From Mycobacterium gordonae (lineage in GTDB: Bacteria; Actinomycetota; Actinomycetes; Mycobacteriales; Mycobacteriaceae), in the NCBI RefSeq assembly GCF_017086405.1, contig NZ_CP070973.1, positions 1,736,001 to 1,800,000 of the forward strand: a stretch of DNA of 64,000 nt. Direction: 5' to 3'. Numbering within the stretch: position 1 is the stretch's first letter; every line of letters starts with the position of its first letter. The translations under genes and the position numbers were made by a program. Positions 10,091 to 19,840 of this stretch are shown here, piece after piece. The notes under the pieces were generated by a model. It was not told the DNA's origin and searched no databases. It was given only the letters and a program-made list of their open reading frames with translations.

Positions 10091-11758
10091 GTGATCTGGC
10101 GCTCCCCACGACGTAGTCGAGGTCGCTGGGGGCGTTCCGGCCCGCTGCCGCGCGGCTTGAGCGCTGTGAGCCGAGCCGTCGCCGTGGTCTGGCGTCGATC
10201 CCTGCAATTGCGTGTCGTCGCGCTGACCCTGGGGTTGTCGCTGGCGGTGATCCTGGCGCTTGGCTTCGTGCTGACCAGCCAGGTCACCAACCGTGTGCTC
10301 GACGTCAAGGTCAAGGCCGCCACCGATCAGATCGAGCGAGCGCGCAACACCGTCAGCGGCATCGTCAACGGTGAAGAAACGCGCTCCCTGGACAGCAGCC
10401 TGCAGCTGGCCCGCAACACCTTGACCTCGAAGACCGATCCCGCCTCCGGAGCCGGGCTGGCCGGCGCCTTCGATGCGGTGCTCATGGTGCCGGGAGACGG
10501 CCCGCGCGCCGCCTCTACCGCCGGGCCCGTCGACCAGGTGCCCAACGCGTTGCGCGGCTTCGTCAAGGCCGGGCAGGCCGCCTACCAGTACGCCACGGTG
10601 CACACCGACGGCTTCTCCGGGCCGGCGCTGATCGTCGGCACGCCGACCTCGTCGCGGGTGGCCAACCTGGAGCTGTACCTGATCTTCCCGCTGGTCAACG
10701 AGCAGGCCACCATCACGCTGGTGCGCAGCACGATGGCGACCGGCGGCCTGGTGCTGTTGCTCCTGTTGGCCGGCATCGCGCTGCTGGTATCGCGTCAGGT
10801 GGTGGTTCCGGTGCGTTCGGCGTCGCGGATCGCCGAGCGCTTCGCCGAGGGGCATCTGTCCGAACGCATGCCGGTCCGCGGCGAGGACGACATGGCCCGG
10901 TTGGCGGTGTCGTTCAACGACATGGCCGAAAGCCTGTCGCGCCAGATCACCCAGCTCGAAGAGTTCGGCAACCTGCAACGTCGGTTCACCTCCGACGTCA
11001 GCCACGAACTGCGCACGCCCCTGACCACCGTGCGGATGGCTGCCGACCTGATCTACGACCACAGCTCGGACCTGGATCCCGCGCTGCGGCGCTCCACCGA
11101 ACTGATGGTCAACGAGCTTGACCGCTTCGAGACGCTGCTCAACGATCTGCTGGAGATCTCCCGCCACGACGCCGGCGTCGCCGAGTTGTCGGTGGAGGCG
11201 CTCGACCTGCGCACCACCGTGAACAAGGCGCTGACCAACGTCGGCCACCTGGCCGAGGAGGCCGGCATCGAGCTGCTGGTGGACATGCCGACCGACGAGG
11301 TGATCGCGGAGGTCGATGCCCGCCGGGTGGAACGCATTCTGCGTAACCTGATCGCCAACGCCATCGACCACGCCGAGCACAAGCCGGTCCGGATCCGGAT
11401 GGCCGCCGACGAGGACACCGTCGCCGTCACCGTCCGCGATTACGGCGTGGGCCTGCGACCCGGCGAGGAGAAGCTGGTGTTCAGCCGGTTCTGGCGGTCA
11501 GACCCGTCCCGGGTGCGGCGGTCGGGGGGCACCGGGCTGGGACTGGCGATCAGCATCGAAGACGCCCGGCTGCACCAGGGCCGCCTGGAGGCTTGGGGCG
11601 AGCCCGGTCAGGGGGCCTGCTTCCGGCTGACATTGCCGCTGGTGCGCGGGCACAAGGTCACCACCAGCCCGCTGCCCATGAAGCCGATCCCGCAGCCGGC
11701 GCCGGCGGGCAGCCCGGCTTCGGTCGTCGATCAGCGCACCCGGGAGCACGCCGGATGA
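10091..11758 (+). CDS. mtrB: Sensor histidine kinase MtrB
   Basis: Membrane kinase that phosphorylates MtrA. The 555-residue protein has a basic cytoplasmic N terminus, a first transmembrane helix near residues 40-60, an extracellular sensor region, a second helix ([14 protein letters not shown], about residues 220-235) and a HAMP segment. The dimerisation/phosphorylation helix [16 protein letters not shown] follows, then ATPase N and G boxes ([20 protein letters not shown]). Start GTG 10091. Its stop overlaps the lpqB start (ATGA at 11755-11758), so sensor and lipoprotein are coupled. Equivalent to Rv3245c. Confidence 0.97.
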   Translation: MIWRSPRRSRGRWGRSGPLPRGLSAVSRAVAVVWRRSLQLRVVALTLGLSLAVILALGFVLTSQVTNRVLDVKVKAATDQIERARNTVSGIVNGEETRSLDSSLQLARNTLTSKTDPASGAGLAGAFDAVLMVPGDGPRAASTAGPVDQVPNALRGFVKAGQAAYQYATVHTDGFSGPALIVGTPTSSRVANLELYLIFPLVNEQATITLVRSTMATGGLVLLLLLAGIALLVSRQVVVPVRSASRIAERFAEGHLSERMPVRGEDDMARLAVSFNDMAESLSRQITQLEEFGNLQRRFTSDVSHELRTPLTTVRMAADLIYDHSSDLDPALRRSTELMVNELDRFETLLNDLLEISRHDAGVAELSVEALDLRTTVNKALTNVGHLAEEAGIELLVDMPTDEVIAEVDARRVERILRNLIANAIDHAEHKPVRIRMAADEDTVAVTVRDYGVGLRPGEEKLVFSRFWRSDPSRVRRSGGTGLGLAISIEDARLHQGRLEAWGEPGQGACFRLTLPLVRGHKVTTSPLPMKPIPQPAPAGSPASVVDQRTREHAG

Positions 11759-13515
11759 GGCGGACGCTGGGTGCCCTGCTCATGGCGGTGAGCGTGCTGG
11801 CCGGCTGTGCAAGCGTGCCCAGTTCGTCGGCGCCGCAGGCTATTGGCACCGTGGAGCGGCCCGCGCCGTCGAACCTGCCCAAGCCCACACCGGGCATGGA
11901 CCCCGACGTGCTGTTGCGCGAATTCCTCAAGGCCACCGCCGACCCGGCCAACCGGCATCTGGCGGCCCGGCAATTCCTCACCCAGTCGGCCTCCAACTCC
12001 TGGGACGACGCCGGTAGCGCGCTGCTGATTGACCATGTGGTGTTCGTCGAAACCCGTGGCGCCGAGAAGGTTTCAGCGACCATGCGCGCCGACATCCTGG
12101 GCTCGCTGTCGGACATCGGAGTGTTCGAGACCGCCGATGGCCAGCTGCCGGACCCGGGGCCGATCGAGTTGATCAAGACCTCCGGTGGGTGGCGCATCGA
12201 CCGGCTGCCCAACGGCGTCTTCCTGGACTGGCAGCAGTTCCAGTCGACCTACAAGCGGAACACGCTCTACTTCGCCGACCCCACCGGCAAGACGGTGGTG
12301 CCCGATCCGCGCTACGTCGCGGTGTCCGATCACGACCAGCTGGCCACCGAGCTCATCTCCAAGCTGCTGGCCGGGCCGCGCCCGGAGATGGCGCACACGG
12401 TGCGCAACCTGCTGGCTCCGCCGCTGCGCTTACGTGGGCCGGTCACCAGGGCCGACGGCGGCAAGAGTGGCGTCGGCAAGGGCTATGGCGGCGCCCGCAT
12501 CGAACTGGAGAAGCTGTCCACGACGGACCCGCACAGCAGGGCACTGCTAGCCGCCCAGATCATCTGGACGCTGGCACGGGCCGACATTCGCGGACCGTAT
12601 GTGATCAACGCCGACGGCGCCCCGCTGGACGACCGGTTCGCCCAGGGCTGGAACACCTCCGACGTCGCTGCCACCGATCCGGGCGTGGCCGACGGCGCCG
12701 GCGCGGGCCTACACGCGCTGGTGGGCGGATCACTGGTGGAGCTGGACGGACAGCACATCACCACGGTGCCGGGAGCTTTCGGCCATATGGGCGATCAGAC
12801 CGGCGCCGCGCTGTCGCGCAGCGGGCGGCAGGTGGCGTCGGTGGTGACGTTGCGCCGGGGCGCTCCGGACATGGCGGCGTCGCTGTGGATCGGGGACCTC
12901 GGTGGCGAGGCGGTGCAGTCCGCCGACGGGCACAACCTGTCGCGGCCCAGTTGGTCACTGGACGACGCGGTGTGGGTGGTGGTCGACGCCAACAACGTGC
13001 TGCGAGCCATTCAAGAACCCGCCTCCGGCCAACCCGCCCGGATCCCTGTGGATTCCACCGCAGTGGCGGCGCGCTTCCCCGGACCGATCAGCGATCTGCA
13101 GCTGTCCCGCGACGGGACCCGCGCGGCGATGGTGATCGGTGGACAGGTCATCCTGGCCGGGGTCGAGCAGACCCAGGCCGGCCAGTTCGCCCTGACCTAT
13201 CCACGGCGGCTGGGTTTCGGACTCGGCACCTCGGTGGTGTCGCTGTATTGGCGAACCGGCGACGACATCGTGGTGACCCGCAACGACGCGACCCATCCGG
13301 TGTCCTATGTCAATCTCGACGGCGTCAATTCCGATGCGCCCGCCCGCGGTCTGCAGATCCCCCTGTTCGCCATCGCGGCCAATCCGTCCACCGTGTACGT
13401 CGCCGGTCCGCAAGGAGTGTTGATGTACTCGGCGGCCGCCGCGGAAAACCAACAGGGTTGGTCGGAGGTGGCCGGCCTGATGATCGGCGGGGCCGCGCCG
13501 GTCCTACCGGGATAG
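11755..13515 (+). CDS. lpqB: Lipoprotein LpqB, MtrB accessory sensor
   Basis: Outer-face lipoprotein that interacts with the MtrB extracellular domain and modulates MtrA signalling. The 586-residue protein begins with a lipoprotein signal peptide ending in the lipobox LAGC, with Cys18 the lipidated residue. A GerMN-like region follows (about residues 150-260), and the C-terminal half contains beta-propeller-like stretches. ATG 11755 overlaps mtrB. A longer upstream reading inside mtrB is excluded because it would bury the signal peptide. Equivalent to Rv3244c. Confidence 0.96.
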   Translation: MRRTLGALLMAVSVLAGCASVPSSSAPQAIGTVERPAPSNLPKPTPGMDPDVLLREFLKATADPANRHLAARQFLTQSASNSWDDAGSALLIDHVVFVETRGAEKVSATMRADILGSLSDIGVFETADGQLPDPGPIELIKTSGGWRIDRLPNGVFLDWQQFQSTYKRNTLYFADPTGKTVVPDPRYVAVSDHDQLATELISKLLAGPRPEMAHTVRNLLAPPLRLRGPVTRADGGKSGVGKGYGGARIELEKLSTTDPHSRALLAAQIIWTLARADIRGPYVINADGAPLDDRFAQGWNTSDVAATDPGVADGAGAGLHALVGGSLVELDGQHITTVPGAFGHMGDQTGAALSRSGRQVASVVTLRRGAPDMAASLWIGDLGGEAVQSADGHNLSRPSWSLDDAVWVVVDANNVLRAIQEPASGQPARIPVDSTAVAARFPGPISDLQLSRDGTRAAMVIGGQVILAGVEQTQAGQFALTYPRRLGFGLGTSVVSLYWRTGDDIVVTRNDATHPVSYVNLDGVNSDAPARGLQIPLFAIAANPSTVYVAGPQGVLMYSAAAAENQQGWSEVAGLMIGGAAPVLPG

Positions 13516-13569
13516 CCGTATCGACCGCTGAACCCACCGGCTACCCTGCTGGTGAGGAGGAGCTTGCCG

Positions 13570-14391
13570 ATGTCGCCCAAGGTTCCCTTCCTGCGCTGGG
13601 ACGACCCGTTCCGCGCCTTGGAGATGCTCGCCTCACTGTGGTCGTCGACCGGGATACCGTCGGTGGGCGCGCATGCGGTGGCGATGCCGTACCGGACCTT
13701 GTTCGCGACGCTGCAGCAGCTGTTGGTCGGCAAGGAAGTCACGGTTCGCATCGGCGATCAAGACGTGACGCTGACCGTCGTGGAACTGGAATCGGAGTTG
13801 GATCCACAGGGATTGCCGGTGGGCCAGCTCGGGGAAGTCCGGGTGGCCGCCCGCGACATCCGCTGGGCCGACAACCGATTGCAGAGCGCGGTCGCCCTTA
13901 TGCGCAACGTGCATATCCGTCCCGGGGTGCCGCCGCTGGTCGTAGCGGCCCCGACGGAGTTGAACACAGAGTTGCCCAAAGACATCTTCGACCACGTGCT
14001 GGAGCAGGCGGCGCCGCACCTGCGCAGCGAATCGGGGGAGGACGGGACGGCACGACTGAGCTGGGCACGACGACCCGGTCTCGGCGGTCTCGAGGTCGAC
14101 GCCGACGTGGTCGGTTCGACGTTGTGGCTGCGCCCGCGCGCGGTGGTGGCCGGGCAGCGGCGGTGGAAGCTGCCGTTGCGCACGCCGTCCTATCAGGTTC
14201 AGCTGCCGGAGTTGCCACACGGGCTGATGATCACCGGAGTCGAACTGACGTCGGAATCGCTGCACCTGTCCGGTCTGCTGCCGGAGTGGCGGATGGAGCT
14301 GCCGCTGCGGGCGCTCGAGGACTTGATCACGCGGCTGAGTCAGGGTGCGCTGAGCTTTAGCTGGCCGTCGCTGTGGTGGGGCTCGGATTGA
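13570..14391 (+). CDS. Conserved mycobacterial protein (Rv3243c-like)
   Basis: A 273-residue protein of unknown function that follows lpqB in mycobacteria. ATG 13570 is preceded by GAGGAGGAG at about 13554-13562, a strong ribosome-binding site. No catalytic motif is recognised. The sequence alternates short beta-like segments (VTVRIGDQDVTLTVVELE) with amphipathic stretches (MITGVELTSESLHLSGL), a pattern reminiscent of LmeA/DUF2993-type lipid-binding proteins, but this is only an impression. Its place behind MtrB-LpqB suggests an envelope role. Confidence 0.8.
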   Translation: MSPKVPFLRWDDPFRALEMLASLWSSTGIPSVGAHAVAMPYRTLFATLQQLLVGKEVTVRIGDQDVTLTVVELESELDPQGLPVGQLGEVRVAARDIRWADNRLQSAVALMRNVHIRPGVPPLVVAAPTELNTELPKDIFDHVLEQAAPHLRSESGEDGTARLSWARRPGLGGLEVDADVVGSTLWLRPRAVVAGQRRWKLPLRTPSYQVQLPELPHGLMITGVELTSESLHLSGLLPEWRMELPLRALEDLITRLSQGALSFSWPSLWWGSD

Positions 14392-14576
14392 CCGGGGAAT
14401 GGAGGCGTTTCGTGGGCACCAGCTCGTCGTCGAAGCCATCCTTCGTCCACCACTTTTGCGGCTGATCGGTCGATAAGTCGTTCTGCGATGGCGGGGCGCG
14501 CCACATAATCGCCACATAATTTTGCATCTCCGGCCCATGGACCGGTCGTTGAGACGAGCTTCTCAGAGGTTGGTCG

Positions 14577-17050
14577 ATGTCTCATGTGATCGCTGCGCCC
14601 CTGGCTTTGGCGACCGTCGCGAAGGATTTGGTCGGATCGGCTCGTCGTTGGATGCCGCCACTGCGGCGGCGGCGTTGTCGACTACGGGGGTGGCGGCTGC
14701 TGCGGGTGATGAGGTGTCAGCGGCGATCGCGGCTCTGCTTTCGCGTCATGGTCAGGTTTATCAGGTGCTCAGTTTGCAGGCGGCGGCTTTTCACGACCAG
14801 TTCGTGGGGTCGTTGAGTGCCGCGGGGGTTGCTTACGGGACTGCAGAGGGGTTCAACGCCTCACCGCTGCAGATGGCGCAGGATGCGGTGTTGGGTCTGG
14901 TCAATCGGCCTGGCGAGTGGTTGTTTGGGCGGCCGTTGATAGGTAACGGCGTCGACGGGGCGCCGGGGACCGGTCAGGACGGTGGTGCCGGGGGGCTGTT
15001 GTGGGGTAATGGCGGAGCTGGGGGCTCGGGCGCTACGGGGCAGTCAGGTGGCGCCGGTGGTGCGGCGGGATTGATCGGTGCCGGTGGGGTCGGAGGTGCC
15101 GGTGGTATCGGAGGTAGTGACGGTGGTGCCGGTGGTAGTGGGGGCTGGTTGTGGGGCGCTGGGGGCGCTGGCGGCGCCGGAGGGATAGGGACTGCCACGG
15201 TTAGTGGCGGTGCTGGCAGTGCCGGGGGTAGTGCGGTGTGGTTCGGCGATGGTGGGGCCGAGGGTGTCGGTGGGGCTGGTGCGGTCGGAGCGGCGGGTAG
15301 CGCAGGAACCTCGACCGCGGCAGGTGGCGTGGGTGGGCCGGGTGGTGGCGGCGGCAACGCGGGTGTTGGCGGGTCTGGCGGTTCCGGGGGCCGGTAGTTC
15401 GGTCATGGCGGTGCTGGTGGTCACGGCGGAACTGGTGGTGCCGGTGGGGCCGGGGGGTCGGTGGGGCCGGGTGGGATGCCACGGTGGTGGCGCCGATGGC
15501 ATCAACATCGGTGCTGGTGGCGGGTTGGGCGGAGATGGCGGGAACGGGGGTAGCGACGATCGGCAATGCTGCGTCCGCCGCCCAAGCCGTTGGTGGCCAC
15601 GGCGGGGTAGGTGTCAAAGCCGGGCATGGCGGCGCAGCGTTCAACGGTGGAACCGGGGACGCCATCGGTGGGGCCGGGGCTGATGGCGTCGACGGCGGAA
15701 CGGGTGGGGCAGGCGGTGCCGCAACCATCACCAATGCAGCTGCCAGCGGAAATGCTGTCGGCGGTACTGGCGGAGCGGGCGGTGACGGCGGCGGAGTCGG
15801 TGGAGCCGGGGGTGAGGCGACGTCGAACTCTGTCATTGGCAGCGCTACTGGCGGGGCCGGCGGGTCCGGCGGGACCCCCGGGGTAATCGGAACCGGCGGG
15901 ACCGGTGGTATCGGCGGAAGCGCGTCCCTCAGCAACGCGGCCGCGTCTGGTACCGCGCTTGGCGGTGCGGGCGGGTCAGGCGCTTCAGGCGGCCTTGTAG
16001 GCGGAGTCGGCGGAGTGGGCGGTGATGTCTTCCTGGGCAAGGGCAGCACGGCTATCGGTAAGGGCGGTGTTGGCGGAAACGGTGGTGATGGCTCCTTCTT
16101 CGGCGGCGCCGGCGGCGATGGTGGGAAGGTTTGGGTAACGAACGGCAAAGGAACTTTTGTCGGCGGCGATGGCGGCGCTGGTGGCATCGGCAGCAGCAAC
16201 CTCGGAGGGGCGGGGGCACGGGTGGTAACGCAATCGATCTGGGTCCGGACTCGACCGGTAGCTACGCAGGGGCGGTGGCGGGGCCGGCGGCGGCGGGAGT
16301 GCAGGTGGAGCCGGCGCAGCGGGCGGCAATGTCGGGCTAGGCATCGGAAGCTCCGCCACCGCTGCGGGTGGCGTGGGCGGAAGCGGTGGTGATGGCACTA
16401 TTCTCCGGCGGCGCCGGTGGCCAAGGCGGGGAGGTGAGGGTGACGAATGGCAGTGGAACATTCACCGCGGGCGATGGTGGGGCTGGCGGCAGTGGTAGCA
16501 GCAACATCGGAGGGGCCGGCGGTCGCGGTGGTGACGTGATCGATCTGGGCCAGGGGTCGACCGGTAGCTACACCGGCGGTGGCGGCGGCGGTGGCGGCAG
16601 CGGAAATGCGGGCGGATCGGGCGGAGATGGCGGTATGGCTATTACCTTTTCTGGCCACGGCCGCGGCGGCGATGGAGGCGACGGTGGGACCGGCACTGCG
16701 GCGAGTGGCGGTGACGGCGGTCGGGGCGGTGAAGCGATAGGCGGCTATGTCGCCGTTGGCGGACGGGGAGGAAATGGCGGCAACGGCACCTATGGCGGCG
16801 CGGGAGGGGATGGCGGTGCCGGAGTGTTGGAATTCAGTTCTTCAGCAACGGAAACGGCAGTGGGCGGCGATGGCGGCGTCGGTGGTAACCGCAACCTAGC
16901 AAACACTTCAGGCGGCAGTGGCGGCAACGGCGGCGATGTGGCGGCCTATCCCGTTGCGGGCATCCCGGGCACCGGGGGTGCCGGGGGCGCTGGGGGCCCG
17001 GTGGCAGCCCAGGCTTACCCGGTAACAACGGGGCGTTGATCGTGAATTGA
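14577..17050 (+). pseudogene. PE_PGRS gene broken by multiple frameshifts
   Basis: ATG 14577 begins a PE domain in frame 3 ([20 protein letters not shown]). About 14635 a one-base loss moves the rest of the PE domain ([19 protein letters not shown]) and the GRPLIGNG linker into frame 2. A TAG at 15395-15397 interrupts the Gly-rich region. Gly-Gly-X repeats then continue in frame 2, frame 3 (about 15460-15560), frame 1 (about 15550-16205) and frame 3 again, with further shifts near 16280 and 16405. A last shift near 17000 restores a typical C terminus ending at 17050. No single frame covers more than a third. It is a decayed gene unless the repeats were misassembled. Confidence 0.85.
16081..16585 (+). 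repeat. Diverged tandem duplication inside the PGRS region
   Basis: The block starting near 16081 recurs near 16386 with an offset of 305 bases, judged from AGCAGCAAC at 16192 and 16497. Shared landmarks in order are GGTGGTGATGGC, TCCGGCGGCGCCGG-type sequence, GTAACGAA/GTGACGAA, a GGAACTTTT/GGAACATTC pair, ATCGATCTGGG and TCGACCGGTAGCTAC. Both copies encode the same Gly-rich motif plus an IDLG-x-x-STGSY signature. The offset is not a multiple of three, so the two copies read in different frames. Confidence 0.75.
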
Positions 17051-17488
17051 GCTCGCTGCAGCGTAGTGGCGTAGCCCATGTCGACCGCGGCAGCGACGTC
17101 ACGACGCGGCCACCGCCTCACCCGCTCGATTGGTTTCGGCGGGCCCTGCCGAGTACATCGATATACGGCTCGGATTTGAGTGTTGTCCTGAATTCCATAA
17201 GTATAAATTACACTGATGTAATTTGCCCGCAAAGATTTGCGGAACGCCTCCCAACCCCGTTTTTTCGGCTTCCTCGTTCGCCTGGCAAATGGTGTCGGTG
17301 CGGCCAGGTAGCACAGCTTTGGCCGTCAAAACCGTTCCCCGCGTAACTATTCGGGAAAGACACTGTCACGGCACGGCCGGTGGTTGGCATCGGTTCGGCA
17401 TCCATCAACTTAGGGCTCTAGGCAGGAATTCAGCGCGCCGATACGGTTCCCCATTGTCAATCAATGCGGGGACAATCGGGGCGAATGA
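17051..17488. other. Intergenic stretch without a credible gene
   Basis: About 440 bases between the PE_PGRS remnant and the Pro/Val-rich protein. The short open frames here have no ribosome-binding sites and no recognisable domain. The stretch is less GC-rich than its surroundings, especially 17195-17245, where two perfect palindromes lie side by side (listed separately). A GACAAT hexamer at 17471-17476 could serve as the -10 element of the downstream gene. Confidence 0.6.
17205..17242. promoter_or_regulatory. Two adjacent perfect palindromes
   Basis: First palindrome: arms AAATTACA (17205-17212) and TGTAATTT (17217-17224) with a 4-base spacer. Second palindrome: arms CCGCAAA (17227-17233) and TTTGCGG (17236-17242) with a 2-base spacer. 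Only two bases separate them. The first is unusually AT-rich for this genome. The short spacers argue against RNA hairpins and for protein-binding sites, but the partner protein is unknown. The nearest downstream gene starts at 17489. Confidence 0.6.
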
Positions 17489-18031
17489 ATGGAGTTGGCG
17501 TTGCGGAATTTCGATCGATTCTGCGTAGCGGTCGCCGCGGGCGCCGGGCTGTGCGGGGCTGCGCTGGCGCTGAGCCCGGGTGTGGTGGCGACTCCGTTGC
17601 GAACCGGTGGCGGGAACTGCATCGAGCAGCAGTTGGGCTTCGCTGCCGGGCCGGTAGCGGCGGCGCCGGTGGTGCTGCCCGGGCCGGTGCCGGCGGCGCC
17701 GGTCGTGCCGGTGGTGCCGCCCGTGCCCGTTGTCCCGCCGGTTCCTGTCGTGCCTCCGGTGGCGCCGGTGGTACCGGTGGCGGGCGCCGGGGCCGGGGCT
17801 GTCGGCGGTGCGCCGGTAGGCGTTCCGATAGTGACCCAGGCCGGCACGGGTAAGGGGGCGCCGATGAATCCGTCGGCCGGAAAGGCAGCCGACCCGGTCG
17901 TGCTGCCGGGCCCGCAGACGCCGACCCAAGCCGCGGCGGCAGAAGTGCCCGCGGCACCCATTCCGGCGGTGCTGGCAGGGACGACGACGGCTCTTCCGGC
18001 GTGTGGGGCGGTGGGCGCGCCGGCGCAGTAG
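17489..18031 (+). CDS. Putative exported Pro/Val/Ala-rich protein
   Basis: A 180-residue low-complexity protein with no catalytic domain that I recognise. The N terminus MELALRNFDRFCVAVAAGAG leads into a hydrophobic stretch ending near ALALSPGVVATP, which looks like a signal peptide. The middle carries a degenerate repeat around PVVPPVPV (several copies, about residues 65-95), then Ala/Gly/Pro-rich sequence. Three cysteines remain outside the signal region or near it. Similar Pro-rich secreted proteins are common in mycobacteria. ATG 17485 in another frame was discarded because it gives no signal peptide. Coding status is likely but not certain. Confidence 0.6.
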   Translation: MELALRNFDRFCVAVAAGAGLCGAALALSPGVVATPLRTGGGNCIEQQLGFAAGPVAAAPVVLPGPVPAAPVVPVVPPVPVVPPVPVVPPVAPVVPVAGAGAGAVGGAPVGVPIVTQAGTGKGAPMNPSAGKAADPVVLPGPQTPTQAAAAEVPAAPIPAVLAGTTTALPACGAVGAPAQ

Positions 18032-18041
18032 TCAGGGAATC

Positions 18042-18251
18042 CCGTTGCCGGGGGTCCAGTACAAGGTCGATGGATGACGCGGCTTTGATCAGGTCCTGGT
18101 CGTCACCAACGGCGACAAGATCATCGTCGCCGACCTGATCGGCGAAGTCCTCATCGAGCACACAAGACCCGCACCCGCGGTGACCTACGTCGGCAACGCA
18201 CGACCCCGCGGTCCATGCCCCAAGAGCGACGAAACGTCACCGAAGTCCTGA
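18042..18251 (+). pseudogene. 3' remnant of an IS481-like transposase
   Basis: Frame 3 reads VQYKVDG, a TGA at 18075-18077, then RGFDQVLVVTNGDKIIVADL and on through EVLIEHTRPAPAVTYVGNAR to a TGA at 18249-18251. This resembles, from memory, the C-terminal integrase tail of IS481-family elements, including the final Pro-Arg-Gly and SPKS residues. No DDE catalytic core is present upstream and the internal stop confirms decay. Terminal inverted repeats were not found. Confidence 0.55.
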
Positions 18252-18309
18252 CACGCCAACTGTCACCGATGCCCTGGGAGATGACACCCGCGGTGTCGGG
18301 GTGAGCAGG

Positions 18310-18330
18310 TACTATAGAACGTATGTTCGA
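18310..18330 (+). promoter_or_regulatory. SOS (LexA) box with leaderless promoter for the 13E12 gene
   Basis: TAGAACGTATGTTCGA at 18315-18330 matches the mycobacterial LexA consensus TCGAAC-N4-GTTCGA with one mismatch. A -10 hexamer TACTAT sits at 18310-18315, seven bases before the ATG at 18323, so the transcript is probably leaderless and the LexA site covers the start. Several 13E12-repeat genes of M. tuberculosis are known to carry SOS boxes, which supports the call. Confidence 0.78.
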
Positions 18331-19840
18331 TAGATTGCCGTTCGTTGCGCCGGGGATGGCGGAGTATGACGGCTATCGGGAGGTGTTGGCCCACCGGCGG
18401 GCTCTGTTGGAGGAGACTGAGCAATCGGTGGGTTGGATGGCGCGGATCGTGGGGGCGGCGCGCTCGGTCAACCAGGACATGGCTGCGGAGTTGGTGGCGA
18501 TCGGGCAGTTGTTCGCCCACCGCCTGGTGCCGGGTGCAGAGGCGGGGCAGTGGGCGATCGACACGTTCAAGGCGGTGGCGGGGGAGGTGGCCGCGGGGCA
18601 GAAGATCAGCCAGGGGCGCGCGGAGACCAAGCTGCGGTATGCCCGGGCGATGCGGGAGCGGTTGCCGGCGGTGGCGGCGGTGTTTTGTGCCGGGGACATC
18701 GATCTGGAGGCGTTTTCCACGATCGTGTTCCGCACCGATCTGATCGAGGACCCGCAGGTGCTGGCGGCGGTGGATGCCGCCATCGCGGCGCGGGTGGCGC
18801 GCTGGCCGTCGCTGAGTCGGGGTCGGCTGTCGCAGAAGGTGGACGCGATCGTGACTCGCGCCGATGTGGATGCGGTGCGGCGCCGCCAGAAGGTGCAGGC
18901 CGAGCGGGAGGTGTGGATCGGCGGCGTGTATGAGGGGCTGTCTCAGATTGATGGGCGGCTGCGTGCCACCGACGCTCAGGCTGTCGATGCGCGGCTGTCG
19001 GGGTTGGCGGCCACGGTGTGCCCGAATGATCCGCGCACGCTGGCCCAGCGCCGCGCCGATGCGTTGGGGGCGCTGGCCGCCGGAGCGACCCGGCTGGGCT
19101 GTGAGTGCGGGCGCGACGATTGCACCGCGGGCGGGGGTAAGGCGTCCTCGCCGGTTGTGATCCATGTGATCGCCGAACAGGCCACCCTCAACGGCCACAG
19201 TGACGTCCCGGGGTGTGTGCTGGGCGGTGAGGACCTCATCACCGCCGAACTCTTAGCGGAGTTGGCGTTGACCGCTAAGCGGGTACCGCTGATCCACCCC
19301 GGCTACCACGCACCCGAACCCCACTACACCCCGTCGGCCGCGTTGGCCGCTTTCGTGCGGGCCCGGGATCTGACGTGCCGGTGGCCGGGTTGTGAGGTGC
19401 CGGCCACTGGCTGCGATCTCGACCACACCATCGCCTATGCCCGGGGCGGGCCCACCCATGCCGGCAACCTCAAGTGCTACTGCCGCACTCACCACCTGCT
19501 GAAAACGTTCTGGGGCTGGAGCGAACAACAACTCGCTGACGGCACCTTGATCCTGACCTCCCCGGCCGGGGACACCCACGTCACCACCCCGGGCAGTGCC
19601 TTGCTGTTTCCCAGCCTGTGCCACGCCGTGGGTGGGATGCCCGCCCCCGAAGCCCAAACCCCACCGCAGGACTACTGCGCCCAACGCACTGCGATGATGC
19701 CCCAACGCCGGCGCACCCGCACCCAAGACCGCGCCCAACGCGTGGCCGCCGAACGCCGCGCCAACCACCAAACCCGCATCGCCGCCCACCACACCACCGA
19801 CGGCCCCGCCCCACCCGACAACGAACCCCCACCCTTTTAG
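18323..19840 (+). CDS. 13E12-repeat family protein (DUF222 + HNH endonuclease)
   Basis: A 505-residue member of the REP13E12 family. The N-terminal two thirds form the DUF222 region (ITRGRAETKLRYARAM-like, SRGRLSQKVDAIV). The C-terminal HNH motif is clear: CRWPGCEVPATGCDLDHTIA, then GGPTHAGNLKCYCRTHH near residues 375-400. HNH domains bind a metal and cut DNA, but the biological role of 13E12 proteins is unresolved. In M. tuberculosis, REP13E12 copies are SOS-regulated and serve as phiRv1 prophage attachment sites. The tail is rich in His, Arg and Pro. The stop overlaps the convergent transpeptidase gene by four bases. Confidence 0.92.
   Translation: MFDRLPFVAPGMAEYDGYREVLAHRRALLEETEQSVGWMARIVGAARSVNQDMAAELVAIGQLFAHRLVPGAEAGQWAIDTFKAVAGEVAAGQKISQGRAETKLRYARAMRERLPAVAAVFCAGDIDLEAFSTIVFRTDLIEDPQVLAAVDAAIAARVARWPSLSRGRLSQKVDAIVTRADVDAVRRRQKVQAEREVWIGGVYEGLSQIDGRLRATDAQAVDARLSGLAATVCPNDPRTLAQRRADALGALAAGATRLGCECGRDDCTAGGGKASSPVVIHVIAEQATLNGHSDVPGCVLGGEDLITAELLAELALTAKRVPLIHPGYHAPEPHYTPSAALAAFVRARDLTCRWPGCEVPATGCDLDHTIAYARGGPTHAGNLKCYCRTHHLLKTFWGWSEQQLADGTLILTSPAGDTHVTTPGSALLFPSLCHAVGGMPAPEAQTPPQDYCAQRTAMMPQRRRTRTQDRAQRVAAERRANHQTRIAAHHTTDGPAPPDNEPPPF

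Noticed and set aside
14974..16199. Long Pro-rich open frames on the minus strand across the PE_PGRS region
   Set aside because: They are the reverse complement of Gly-Gly-X codons (GGC/GCC giving Pro). No start signal or domain is present.
14990..17035. Short GC-rich repeats that could suggest a CRISPR array
   Set aside because: Units are irregular 9-15 base Gly-codon repeats without constant spacers and belong to a PGRS coding region.
17227..17242. Rho-independent terminator
   Set aside because: The hairpin loop would be two bases and no T-run follows, so a protein-binding site is more likely.
18323..19840. Prophage insertion at the 13E12 gene
   Set aside because: The reading frame is intact and no phage genes flank it.
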